DNA of 64,000 bases from Alphaproteobacteria bacterium (GTDB lineage: Bacteria; Pseudomonadota; Alphaproteobacteria; Rickettsiales; JABDBP01). The stretch lies in NCBI GenBank assembly GCA_013288565.1, contig JABDBP010000001.1:44305-108304 (forward strand), read 5' to 3'. A program made the position numbers and the translations under genes. This document shows positions 1-10,648 of the stretch, in pieces. The stretch's first letter is position 1. Each line of letters begins with the position of its first letter. The notes beneath the pieces were generated by a model. That model did no database searches and was not told the DNA's origin. It saw only the letters and a program-made list of their open reading frames with translations.

Positions 1-665
1 TCTTTATCATCGGTAGGCTTGGAGAGCATGTTGCCGTTGCCGTCTAGTATGGTGATGCGGTTGGCTTTCAGTCCCGGCACCGCCGAAGCGACCAGGTGAG
101 TTATCCCGGCAATTTCATCCTTGGATGCGCCCCCTCCAGCACCCTTGAATTTTATCACCACCGAGGCGGAAGGCTCGGATTTTTCGCTGGCGAAAAGCTC
201 GCGTTTCGGCATCACCAGGTGCACGCGCGCGCTTTCTACCGTAGTTATCGAGGCAATGGTGCGGGATAATTCACCCTCCAATGCGCGGGACAGGTTTACG
301 TTATGGACAAAGTTAGATGTGCCGAAAGTTTCCGATTTATCGAATATTTCATAGCCGACGATGGAGCCCTGCGCCGGCAGGCCGGATTGCGCCATGCTCA
401 TGCGCAGCCTCAAAACTTCATCGTTTGGAACCATGACCTGGGTGCCGTTGGCGCGGAGTTCATATTTCACGCCGCTTGCCTCCAATTGCGAAACGATTTT
501 GGCAGCGTCATCCATCGAGAGATCGCTGTATAGCGTGCTCATTACCGGCGTGGTGAGCCGCATGGTGAGGAAACCCAGGATGACCAGCATAATGACGCCG
601 GAAACCGCCAGCATTGCAATCCGCATGCCGCCGAGATTCCGGAACGATTGCATCACCGCGTTCAT
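1..665 (-). CDS. fliF: Flagellar M-ring protein FliF, N-terminal part (gene runs off the window)
   Basis: Minus-strand translation from ATG at 665: MNAVMQSFRNLGGMRIAMLAVSGVIMLVILGFLTMRLTTPVMSTLYSDLSMDDAAKIV...; matches the FliF/YscJ-type N-terminus. Confidence 0.88.
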   Translation of the reverse strand, partial: MNAVMQSFRNLGGMRIAMLAVSGVIMLVILGFLTMRLTTPVMSTLYSDLSMDDAAKIVSQLEASGVKYELRANGTQVMVPNDEVLRLRMSMAQSGLPAQGSIVGYEIFDKSETFGTSNFVHNVNLSRALEGELSRTIASITTVESARVHLVMPKRELFASEKSEPSASVVIKFKGAGGGASKDEIAGITHLVASAVPGLKANRITILDGNGNMLSKPTDDK

Positions 666-923
666 TTAGGCACTGTTCTCCAGAAAATCAGCCATCAAGA
701 ATAATCGCCATCCCCATATAGCGGTTGTTTTATATTTTATAACCACAATATGTTGTGAAGTAAAGTGGGTTATTGATTGTTTATAAACTCGTGATACTCT
801 TAAATTTGATCACAATAGCCTTAATCTTCCATTCGTAGAATAATCTTGGACTATCAACATATTGCTGAAGTAGCGATTTTTCCGTATGCTTCGGTTTGTC
901 CCGCGTCTGTCTTAGGCGTAGGG

Positions 924-999
924 TGGTGGGCTCGGTCGGGATTGAACCGACGACAACACGATTAAGAGTCGCGTGCTCTACCAACTGAGCTACGAGCCC
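924..999 (-). tRNA. tRNA-Lys (anticodon CTT)
   Basis: Reverse complement GGGCTCGTAGCTCAGTTGGTAGAGCACGCGACTCTTAATCGTGTTGTCGTCGGTTCAATCCCGACCGAGCCCACCA; full cloverleaf, encoded CCA. Confidence 0.95.
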
Positions 1000-1053
1000 C
1001 CCTGGGCAGTGGGGTTCAAGCCCTATTTGCCGGGTAATTTTTGGGGCTTCTTT

Positions 1054-2763
<1,710 letters not shown>

Positions 2764-2840
2764 CTAGTTAACCATCGGTAAAAAATCACTAGGAAAATTC
2801 TAGTATATGAATATCTATCTAAATCGGTTATGACCGATGC

Positions 2841-4919
2841 ATGGTTGAAGAGATTTCCACCGCTGAAGGTCGCCTGGAAGGTTCCGCCGCTGCTGACGAG
2901 TTTCTGCTCAAGGCGACCGATCTAGAGAAAAATTTCACCGTTAATTTCAACGAGCCGCTGCCCCACCTTTCAGCTGATTTCGCCAAGGCCTATGGGGTAA
3001 CGTCCCGCAAGGCGAAGCTCCTAGAGTCGGGAAGAAGCCCGCGCCCGGCTTACGCGCTGGTTTTTGAGCGCAGCTTTCCGCCGCGCATGAATATGATCAA
3101 TTTCTTGCGCAACGCGCCGAACGAGGAAGGATTTTTTCTTTCGGTGCTGGAATCCGGGGTAATTCGCAACAAGAATACTGGCGCGGAAAACCTGGTGGCG
3201 ATAATGGAGCAGCCGAGCGGCAAGAAGCTCTCCGAGCTTTTTATAAATAACCCGATTTCCGACAAACTGCTCATCAACAATATAGTCCGTCCGATAAATG
3301 AATTTATCGGCAGCCTGGCGGAAAACCGGCTGATGCACGGAGCATTGAATGCCGATAATATTTTCTTCGATGCCGTGGGCGAAAAGATTGTAATTGGCGA
3401 TTGCCTCTCTGGGCCTTGCGGTTTTAATCAACCCATGGTCTCAGAGCCGATCGAGCGTGCCGTCTGCCATCCCATGGCCAAGGGCGACGGTAATGTAACC
3501 GCCGATTTCTATGCGCTCGGCATGGTGATATTGTTTCTTATCACTGGAAAAAAGCCAATTCCTGACATGAATACCGAGGAAATACTGGAGCGCCGGTTTG
3601 AGCTCGGCTCATTTGCGCTGTTCACACAAGGGACCAAATTGTCGACATTTGTGTTGGAATTGTTGAAGGGCCTGCTTTCCGACAGCGTCGACCGCCGCTG
3701 GGGATATATGCAAGTGGATAGCTGGATACGCAAGAAACTTAGCTCCACCCCATCGTCGCTGATACGAGAGGCGATGCGGGGATTTATATATGGCGAAAAG
3801 GAATATTTCAACACCAAGTATCTGGCCTATGCAATTGCTAAAGACATTCCCTATGCTCGCCATAACCTGAAGCCCGCCGATCTTTCGCGTTGGATCAAGC
3901 ATAGTGTGCTCCAGCCTGAACTGGCCGGGAAGTTCGATATTCTAGCTGGTGGCAGGCGTTCGGATGCGGCCATACTGGACGAAGACGAAATACCGCGTAT
4001 AGTAACCCTGCTTGATTCCACTGGTCCTTTGCGACAGGCTGGCGTTATACTTGATATTTACGGATTCGGGCCTTTCCTGGCCGATGCTTACGCGCGGGAC
4101 AACCGGGAATCCATTCAACTGGTCGGCAATATTCTTACCAGCGGGCTGTTGCAATTCTGGCTTGACGTGGCGGAAACCGCTCCTGACCAGGAAGATATGC
4201 GCTCCCAAGACTTGACATGGATACCTGGGAAGGTTTTGAAGCTGGTACGGAAATCGGCGCCTGGTTTCGGCATGGAGCGCGCGCTCTATGAGATGAACCC
4301 CACGCTTCCCTGCCAAAGCCCACTGCTCGGGCAGGAATATGTCGATGATCTAGCGCAGCTTTTACGCACCCTCGACCGCATCGCCAAGGATAAATATGCG
4401 GAGGGTGACCCGGTTGATCGGCACATCGCCGCGTTCATCGCTACGAAAATCGACTTGCGTGAGGAAATAATCCTGAAAAAGCTGATCGAATTTTCCGAAT
4501 TCGTAAACAACCCGCAAATAACCATGCTAGCGCTGCTGCTCGCTGCCCAGACCGCCGCTAAGGCGAAATCGTTGAAAGGCCTGTCGGCCTGGGTATCAGA
4601 ACGATTGCTCCTGCCGATGCAATCAATAAAAAGCCAGAATATCCGGGATGAAGTGGTGAAAAACATTCGCCGCGCCGCCCGCGACGGTAATCTACAGGAA
4701 ATATACCGAATTTCCACTAGCGCCACACATTTGAAGCGCGATAAATTCGGGTTTAAAGAGGCGGGAAAGGCCTATCAGCAATTATCGGAAAAAATCAATT
4801 TCGTAAGCCGGAGCGATAACAACGAAAGGCTAGCCTACGAATACGGCCTGAAACTGGCGATTATATTCTCATACCTCATCTGCGCCGGGACTTTGCTTTA
4901 CTTGCTCTGTACGATTTAA
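2841..4919 (+). CDS. Protein kinase-like (predicted pseudokinase) with C-terminal TM helix
   Basis: 692 aa; kinase-like region RLMHGALNADNIFFD...IVIGDCLSGP...DFYALGMVILFLITGKKP; terminal hydrophobic helix LAIIFSYLICAGTLLYLL. Confidence 0.65.
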   Translation: MVEEISTAEGRLEGSAAADEFLLKATDLEKNFTVNFNEPLPHLSADFAKAYGVTSRKAKLLESGRSPRPAYALVFERSFPPRMNMINFLRNAPNEEGFFLSVLESGVIRNKNTGAENLVAIMEQPSGKKLSELFINNPISDKLLINNIVRPINEFIGSLAENRLMHGALNADNIFFDAVGEKIVIGDCLSGPCGFNQPMVSEPIERAVCHPMAKGDGNVTADFYALGMVILFLITGKKPIPDMNTEEILERRFELGSFALFTQGTKLSTFVLELLKGLLSDSVDRRWGYMQVDSWIRKKLSSTPSSLIREAMRGFIYGEKEYFNTKYLAYAIAKDIPYARHNLKPADLSRWIKHSVLQPELAGKFDILAGGRRSDAAILDEDEIPRIVTLLDSTGPLRQAGVILDIYGFGPFLADAYARDNRESIQLVGNILTSGLLQFWLDVAETAPDQEDMRSQDLTWIPGKVLKLVRKSAPGFGMERALYEMNPTLPCQSPLLGQEYVDDLAQLLRTLDRIAKDKYAEGDPVDRHIAAFIATKIDLREEIILKKLIEFSEFVNNPQITMLALLLAAQTAAKAKSLKGLSAWVSERLLLPMQSIKSQNIRDEVVKNIRRAARDGNLQEIYRISTSATHLKRDKFGFKEAGKAYQQLSEKINFVSRSDNNERLAYEYGLKLAIIFSYLICAGTLLYLLCTI

Positions 4920-5189
4920 GGCAAGTTCTGAAATGTCATAAACATCCTGTAAATTACCATCCATATCGACGATCTGGCGCAGTTCTTTTTTCACTTTATC
5001 GCGCGTGGCGGAAATTTCATCCTCGGCCAGCGCTTCATCGAACGATTTTTTGATTTCTTCGCCTATTTTCCTAGCCTTGGCGAACATCCTGCCGCAGGCG
5101 CGCAGAACCGAGGGCAATTCCTTCGGGCCAATGACGACGATGGCCACCACCAGGATTACCGCTATCTCGCCCCAGGATAGATCAAGCAT
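4869..5189 (-). CDS. tatB: Sec-independent translocase TatB
   Basis: MLDLSWGEIAVILVVAIVVIGPKELPSVLRACGRM, typical TatB N-terminus; next to tatA. Confidence 0.93.
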   Translation of the reverse strand: MLDLSWGEIAVILVVAIVVIGPKELPSVLRACGRMFAKARKIGEEIKKSFDEALAEDEISATRDKVKKELRQIVDMDGNLQDVYDISELALNRTEQVKQSPGADEV

Positions 5190-5377
5190 TATTTCTTATT
5201 TTCTCCCGATTCGCCGGGTTTTTTCTCGCCCTCGGATTCTCCGGATTTCAAGCCTTCCTTCAGGCTTTTTATGCCCTTGCCGACATCGCCCATTACTTTC
5301 GGCAATTTTCCCGCGCCAAACAGGACAAAGATTATCACCATTATAACTATCAGGTGCCAGATGCTGAACGTTCCCAT
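5189..5377 (-). CDS. tatA: Sec-independent translocase TatA
   Basis: MGTFSIWHLIVIMVIIFVLFGAGKLPKVMGDVGKGIKSLKEG. Confidence 0.95.
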   Translation of the reverse strand: MGTFSIWHLIVIMVIIFVLFGAGKLPKVMGDVGKGIKSLKEGLKSGESEGEKKPGESGENKK

Positions 5378-5444
5378 GTCTTAACACTCCAGAAATTAAA
5401 AATTCGGTATATCGAAAACCGCAAATAAAGTATAACTGCTATTC

Positions 5445-7154
5445 ATGGAATTGCACAATAATTTAAAGGAGATATTGTTGCTCCTGATGGCGGCGGTGTT
5501 TATCGTTGCTATTTTCAAGCGGCTGAGACTCTCACCGGTGCTTGGCTACCTGGTTGCGGGGATGGCGATCGGCCCATTCGGCCTGGAACAGGTGAACGAA
5601 ATCAGGACCACCGGCGGCGTGGCGGAATTTGGGGTGGTTTTCCTTTTATTCTATATCGGCCTGGAACTAACATTCGATAGGTTGCGCACCATGTACCAGT
5701 TGGTGTTCGGGTTTGGCGGCTGCCAGGTGATAATCACCGGCACCATATTCACTCTGGCCGGGATTTATATATTTAAGCTCTCCCCACAGGCGGCGATTAT
5801 CGTGGGCGGAGGATTGGCGCTTTCCTCGACTGCCATCGTATTGCAGGTGATGGCCGAGCGAGGTAACGCTACTTCGCAGCTTGGGCGCCTGACACTCTCC
5901 GTGCTCATCGCCCAGGATTTAGCCGTGGTGCCGTTATTGGTGCTGGTATCGATCTTAAGCAAAGGCAATACCAACTTAGCGGAGGCGCTGTTAATCGCCA
6001 CCGTGAAAGCGCTGGCGGCGCTGGTGATGATTTTCCTATTCGGGCGGATATTGTTGCGTCCGCTATTTAGGCTTATCGGCATGCTGAAAAGCGAGGAACT
6101 GTTTGCAGCAACCACGCTGATTATAGTGCTTGGCGCCGCCTGGGCGACTGAGCGCGCCGGATTATCGCTGGCACTCGGTGCCTTCGTCGCCGGGCTGATG
6201 GTTGCGGAAACCGAATTCCGGCATCAGGTGACGGCGAATATAATGCCGTTCAAGGGGTTGTTGCTCGGCCTATTTTTCATGACGGTCGGCATGTCGATCA
6301 ATATGGAATTCCTTATCGCCAACCTTGCCGTCGTTATATTGCTCTCCGCTGCCATCATTGCCATCAAGTCCGGCATAATAATCGGCCTGTGCCAGGTGGC
6401 GAAAATGCCTAAAAGTAGGGGAGTACAGGCCGGATTATTGTTGGCGCAGGGCGGCGAATTTGCCTTCGTGCTGTTCGGCATCGCTTTGCATACCGGTCTA
6501 TTGCCGCGGGATGTTTCGCAGATTCTTTTGGTAGTGGTGAGCCTTACCATGGCGCTGACGCCGCTGCTTGCCATGGCCGGGCGGAAAATCGCCGGGAAAA
6601 TCGATAAAGGCAAGCAAGCCCATATGGAGCATATCTCGCAGGAAGCGGCGGACCTAAAAAACCACGTCATCATCGCCGGGTTCGGGCGCATGGGCCAAAC
6701 CATAGGCAGGCTGTTGGCGCTGGAAGACATCCAGTATATCGCGCTGGATACCGACCCGAAAAGGATATATAAGGCCAGGCTCCAGGGCTTCCCGGTTTTT
6801 TACGGCGATGCCTCGCGCCTGGAAGTGCTGAATTCACTCGGCATTGCCAAAGCCAGCGCCGTCATCGTTACCACCAATAACATCCGTTCATCCAAGGCGG
6901 CGGTGGAGACGGTGCATGATAATTTCCCGCAGCTGCCGCTATACGCCCGCGCCAAGGATTTGGATGATGTGAAAAACCTCGAAGAATCCGGTGCGACCCT
7001 GGTGGTGCCGGAAACACTCGAAACTTCGCTCCGGCTCGGCGCGGCGGCGCTCTACCATTTCGGCATAGCCGAGCATGAGGTGGAAAGAGTCATCCGCCTT
7101 TTCCGCACCCAGGATTACATGGCGGCGAAAGGGGCTGAGGAAGCCGTTGGTTAA
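5445..7154 (+). CDS. CPA2-family monovalent cation:proton antiporter with TrkA-N domain (KefB/KefC-like)
   Basis: 569 aa; multi-TM Na+/H+ exchanger domain followed by NHVIIAGFGRMGQTIGRLL Rossmann (RCK) domain. Confidence 0.9.
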   Translation: MELHNNLKEILLLLMAAVFIVAIFKRLRLSPVLGYLVAGMAIGPFGLEQVNEIRTTGGVAEFGVVFLLFYIGLELTFDRLRTMYQLVFGFGGCQVIITGTIFTLAGIYIFKLSPQAAIIVGGGLALSSTAIVLQVMAERGNATSQLGRLTLSVLIAQDLAVVPLLVLVSILSKGNTNLAEALLIATVKALAALVMIFLFGRILLRPLFRLIGMLKSEELFAATTLIIVLGAAWATERAGLSLALGAFVAGLMVAETEFRHQVTANIMPFKGLLLGLFFMTVGMSINMEFLIANLAVVILLSAAIIAIKSGIIIGLCQVAKMPKSRGVQAGLLLAQGGEFAFVLFGIALHTGLLPRDVSQILLVVVSLTMALTPLLAMAGRKIAGKIDKGKQAHMEHISQEAADLKNHVIIAGFGRMGQTIGRLLALEDIQYIALDTDPKRIYKARLQGFPVFYGDASRLEVLNSLGIAKASAVIVTTNNIRSSKAAVETVHDNFPQLPLYARAKDLDDVKNLEESGATLVVPETLETSLRLGAAALYHFGIAEHEVERVIRLFRTQDYMAAKGAEEAVG

Positions 7155-8067
7155 GAAAAAAATTGAGTTTCTGCCAATATTCCTGGGGGTCGCGTTTTCT
7201 GGTTAATGGATTCAACCAATCATATGTACGGGTGAGTAGGAACCTTAGTGCTGCACCCAGGAGTAATATCGGGAAATTTTCCGATTCTTTGGGCGTAATC
7301 TTCCGCACCGAATCGTACCCGGCAAACATCGCCTCTGCCCGCCCGGCTAAATAATTCCACTCCGCGTTGAAACACCAAGCATTGACGCATATCGCTAAAT
7401 CATACGCCAGAAAATCATTGCAGGCGAAATAGAAATCGATAACGCCGGTGAGCTTGTCGCGCGTAAAAAAAACATTGTCGGGAAATAAATCGGCATGGAT
7501 GATTCCGGCGGGAAGATTTGCCGGCCATTCATTATCAAGCTTATCCAGCGCCTGATTTATAATATCGGATTTAATTTCCGGAATTTCAGAAATTCGGCCC
7601 GCTATTTTCCCGAACAATTCCCGCCAACTTTCCTTGCCGATATTATTGTGCCGCTGCAGCGGGAAACCATCAGCCGCCAGGTGCATTTTCGCCAGCATCT
7701 CCCCCACTTCCTGGCAATGCGTTGGCGTTATTTTACTAACCGATTTGCCGTTCAGAAAACTCACGATCGCCGCATTCTTGCCCTTTATTTCCTTGAGCAC
7801 ATTGCCGTTTTTATCATGCACCGGCCGGGGACAGGGAATGCCGCGATCCGCCAGATGCTCGGTTAGCTTCAAGAAAAACGGCAGATCCTCCGGCTGCACC
7901 CGTTTTTCATAAATCGTCAATATGTGTTTTGCTGCACTGGCCTGGATCAAATAATTGGTATTTTCCGATCCTTCCTCGATGCCGCGAAAATCCTTCATCT
8001 CCCCTATATCATATTGATTTACGAGGCTTTTTATTTCTGCCGCTGCCAGCTTGGTATATACCGCCAA
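7090..8067 (-). CDS. thrB: Homoserine kinase (ThrB, APH-fold type)
   Basis: 325 aa; MAVYTKLAAAEIKSLVNQYDIGEM..., GIIHADLFPDNVFF, GVIDFYFACNDFLAYDLAICVNAWCF. Confidence 0.9.
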   Translation of the reverse strand: MAVYTKLAAAEIKSLVNQYDIGEMKDFRGIEEGSENTNYLIQASAAKHILTIYEKRVQPEDLPFFLKLTEHLADRGIPCPRPVHDKNGNVLKEIKGKNAAIVSFLNGKSVSKITPTHCQEVGEMLAKMHLAADGFPLQRHNNIGKESWRELFGKIAGRISEIPEIKSDIINQALDKLDNEWPANLPAGIIHADLFPDNVFFTRDKLTGVIDFYFACNDFLAYDLAICVNAWCFNAEWNYLAGRAEAMFAGYDSVRKITPKESENFPILLLGAALRFLLTRTYDWLNPLTRKRDPQEYWQKLNFFLNQRLPQPLSPPCNPGCGKGG

Positions 8068-8125
8068 ATGATTCTAAGCCCTCTTGAAACTATCTTTATT
8101 AGAACTTATTTGGTATATATCAGAT

Positions 8126-8707
8126 ATGGCCGAATTCAACAGGACAAAAAAGGATGGGTACCTGGAAGGGCAGTTGCTAATCGCAACGCCGGGCCTTCGG
8201 TTTTCTTGCTTCAACAAAGCGGTGATTTACCTGTGCAGCCATAGCGAGCACGGGGCGATGGGCATCATCATCAACCAAGCACTCGAAGATTTGAACGGCT
8301 CGCTGTTATGGCGGCATTTCAACATTGATACGCACGGCCAGCAAATATATCTGCCGGTGCATTTCGGCGGGCCGGTGGATTCGGCGCGCGGATTCATCCT
8401 GCACAGTGCTGATTACCAGAAACTCGGAACCATAAACATCAACCAGGGTGTTTCATTATCGTCGAGCGTTGAGATATTGAAAGATATAGCGGAAGGCCAG
8501 GGGCCGAAGCAGCGGCTGTTCGCGCTCGGCTATGCCGGATGGGGGCCTCAGCAATTGGAACAGGAGTTGCAGCAGAATAGCTGGCTCACCGTTCCCGCCA
8601 GCGAGGAATTGATATTCGGCATGGAAAACGGCCGGAAATGGCAAGGCGCCGCTAAATCCGCCGGAGTGGATATGTACCGCCTCTCCCCCGATGTCGGGCA
8701 TGCTTAG
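8126..8707 (+). CDS. YqgE/AlgH family protein (DUF179)
   Basis: YLEGQLLIATPGL...GAMGIIINQALEDL...FGGPVDSARGFILHS; start set at internal ATG 8126 by similarity to the family. Confidence 0.9.
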   Translation: MAEFNRTKKDGYLEGQLLIATPGLRFSCFNKAVIYLCSHSEHGAMGIIINQALEDLNGSLLWRHFNIDTHGQQIYLPVHFGGPVDSARGFILHSADYQKLGTININQGVSLSSSVEILKDIAEGQGPKQRLFALGYAGWGPQQLEQELQQNSWLTVPASEELIFGMENGRKWQGAAKSAGVDMYRLSPDVGHA

Positions 8708-8711
8708 TTGA

Positions 8712-8797
8712 TCGTCATTGCGAGGAGGCCAACGGCCGACGTGGCAATCCAGAGTGTTGCAAAGTACTGGATTGCTTCGCTCTGCTCGCAATGACGA
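8712..8797. repeat. Palindromic intergenic repeat, family A copy 1
   Basis: tcgtcattgcgaggaggccaacggccgacgtggcaatccag...ctggattgcttcgctctgctcgcaatgacga; second copy at 50827-50912. Confidence 0.85.
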
Positions 8798-8830
8798 AAT
8801 ATACTATTTATCTTGAATTAGCGGCGGTTT

Positions 8831-8863
8831 AAAAAAGAAAAAGGGTGGCATCATGCCACCCTT
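8831..8863 (-). terminator. Rho-independent terminator downstream of the csrA locus
   Basis: Stem aagggtggca-tca-tgccaccctt; minus-strand T-rich tail TTTTTCTTTTTT. Confidence 0.85.
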
Positions 8864-8911
8864 TCCCCTCTTAGCAACCTATAGAGCAATCATTGCTCCA
8901 GGTTGCCTATT

Positions 8912-9163
8912 TTACTTACCGCTATCGCGTCGGCGTTGGTCTTCTTCCCACCACCGAAGGTAATCTTCGTCTTCGGCGTCCAGAGGCTTTACCTGGGCCT
9001 CGGCTGCGTAGCGACGAATAGCATCCGCCGCTTCCGGGGACATATCATCCCGAACGATGGGGACGTCCCGCGGAGCCTCGATCCCGAGCCGCACCTTACC
9101 GGCCTTGGGGATCTCGACAATAGTCAGGGTGATCTCTGCTGGTTGCCGATTACTATCGGCTTC
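8912..9163 (-). pseudogene. Second CsrA-like domain in the -1 frame relative to the upstream CsrA ORF (frameshifted or recoded)
   Basis: Open frame reads ...AEITLTIVEIPKAGKVRLGIEAPRDVPIVRDDMSPEAADAI...; CsrA core without its own MLVLSRK start. Confidence 0.6.
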
Positions 9164-9306
9164 CTAGGCACAAACCACCGGTCTACCACCCCCTGTTGGG
9201 GGTCGAGGATTTCGAGTCGAACCCTCCTGTTCTGCACCTCGAGGACGGTGAGCGTGATGTCGCCGACCTCAATGCTCTCGTTCTTCTTCCTGGACAGAAC
9301 CAGCAT
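9124..9306 (-). CDS. csrA: CsrA-like carbon storage/translational regulator (first domain)
   Basis: MLVLSRKKNESIEVGDITLTVLEVQNRRVRLEILDPQQGVVDRWFVPRKPIVIGNQQRSP; ATG at 9306 preceded by AAGGAGG. Confidence 0.8.
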   Translation of the reverse strand: MLVLSRKKNESIEVGDITLTVLEVQNRRVRLEILDPQQGVVDRWFVPRKPIVIGNQQRSP

Positions 9307-9313
9307 AGGTCTT

Positions 9314-9344
9314 CCCTCCTTGCTCCCAAGTCCTTGGGGGGAGC
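9314..9344 (-). promoter_or_regulatory. Leader hairpin with GGA in the loop plus SD upstream of csrA (possible CsrA autoregulatory site)
   Basis: Minus strand GCTCCCCCCAAGGACTTGGGAGCAAGGAGGG: AA-GGAC-TT loop region closed by GCTCCC/GGGAGC, next to the AAGGAGG SD. Confidence 0.5.
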
Positions 9345-9574
9345 GCCCTGGAGGAAACGCCTCAGCCATACCACACAACATGTGCGGAAAAAAGCGGAGG
9401 ACAAGGAAAATATTTCCTCCATAAGGTAAGAACCTAAGCAGCCTGTAATATACCACATTTCCCGCCTATGCCCAAGGCGGGAAATGGATTTTAATAAAAA
9501 TTTAATATTTCGCTGTAAGTGGCTGTGGGCGTAGCAGAATGACAAAGGGAAGGGCGGGAATGACCACTCTTAAA

Positions 9575-10648
9575 TCAAACATTAAACCTGAAATGGAATA
9601 TATCCCCGTCCTTCACGATATAATCCTTGCCTTCCAGCCTTAATTTTCCCGCTTCTTTCGCGCCCTGCTCGCCGTTAAATTTGATGTAATCATCGCAGGA
9701 GATGGTTTCGGCGCGGATGAAACCTTTTTGGAAATCGGTGTGGATAACGCCCGCGGCTTCCGGTGCTGTGGCGCCGCTGCGCAGCGTCCAGGCATGCGCC
9801 TCTTTCGGGCCGATGGTAAAAAATGTGATGAGCCCGAGCAATTTATATCCGGCGCGGATGACCCGGTTTAAGCCGGTTTCGCTGAGCCCCAACGATTCCA
9901 AAAATTCCTTTTTTTCCTCATCATTACCGAGTGATGCCACTTCCGCTTCGATTGCAGCGGAAATTATCACTGATTCGCTGTACGTAGCTTTTACTTTTTC
10001 TGATAGTGTATTTCCATTTGCTGCGGTCGATTCCTCAACGTTACAGATATGCAGCACCGGCTTTGCGGTAATCAGTTGCAAATCTTTGAGTGCCGCCTTG
10101 TTTGGATATTCCCGTGCTGGCTTTCCCGCTGCCAAAATAGCGAAAACATCCTTCATTGCAGCGATTTGTGCTTTTGCCTCCGGATCGCTTTTTGATTTTT
10201 TTTCCAATGCTGGTAGGCGTTTTTCTAGACTTTCCAAATCAGCCAATATCAATTCGGTGGTGATTATTTCATCATCGCGCAACGGATCGATGGAATTTTC
10301 AACGTGCGTAATATCCTTGTCCTCGAAGCAGCGCAGCAGGTGCAAAATCGCATCCACCTCGCGGATGTGCGAGAGGAATTGGTTGCCGAGGCCTTCGCCC
10401 TTGCTGGCGCCGCGCACTAAGCCCGCTATATCGACGAATTCGAGTTGGGTAGGAATTATTTTGGCGCTGCTCGCAATTTTGGCCAGCTTGTCCAACCGCT
10501 CATCCGGCACCGAAACGCGGCCGATATTCGGCTCAATGGTGCAGAACGGGTAATTGGCCGCCTCAGCCATCATCGTTGAGGTCAGCGCATTAAATAACGT
10601 GGATTTCCCAACGTTTGGCAGTCCGACAATCCCGCATTTAAAGCCCAT
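9575..10648 (-). CDS. ychF: Ribosome-binding ATPase YchF
   Basis: MGFKCGIVGLPNVGKSTLFNALT...YPFCTIEPNIG, 357 aa. Confidence 0.98.
   Translation of the reverse strand: MGFKCGIVGLPNVGKSTLFNALTSTMMAEAANYPFCTIEPNIGRVSVPDERLDKLAKIASSAKIIPTQLEFVDIAGLVRGASKGEGLGNQFLSHIREVDAILHLLRCFEDKDITHVENSIDPLRDDEIITTELILADLESLEKRLPALEKKSKSDPEAKAQIAAMKDVFAILAAGKPAREYPNKAALKDLQLITAKPVLHICNVEESTAANGNTLSEKVKATYSESVIISAAIEAEVASLGNDEEKKEFLESLGLSETGLNRVIRAGYKLLGLITFFTIGPKEAHAWTLRSGATAPEAAGVIHTDFQKGFIRAETISCDDYIKFNGEQGAKEAGKLRLEGKDYIVKDGDIFHFRFNV

Noticed and set aside
9702-10553. 283-aa plus-strand ORF
   Set aside because: Fully antisense to ychF, a confidently identified gene; Ser/Ala-rich composition typical of shadow ORFs
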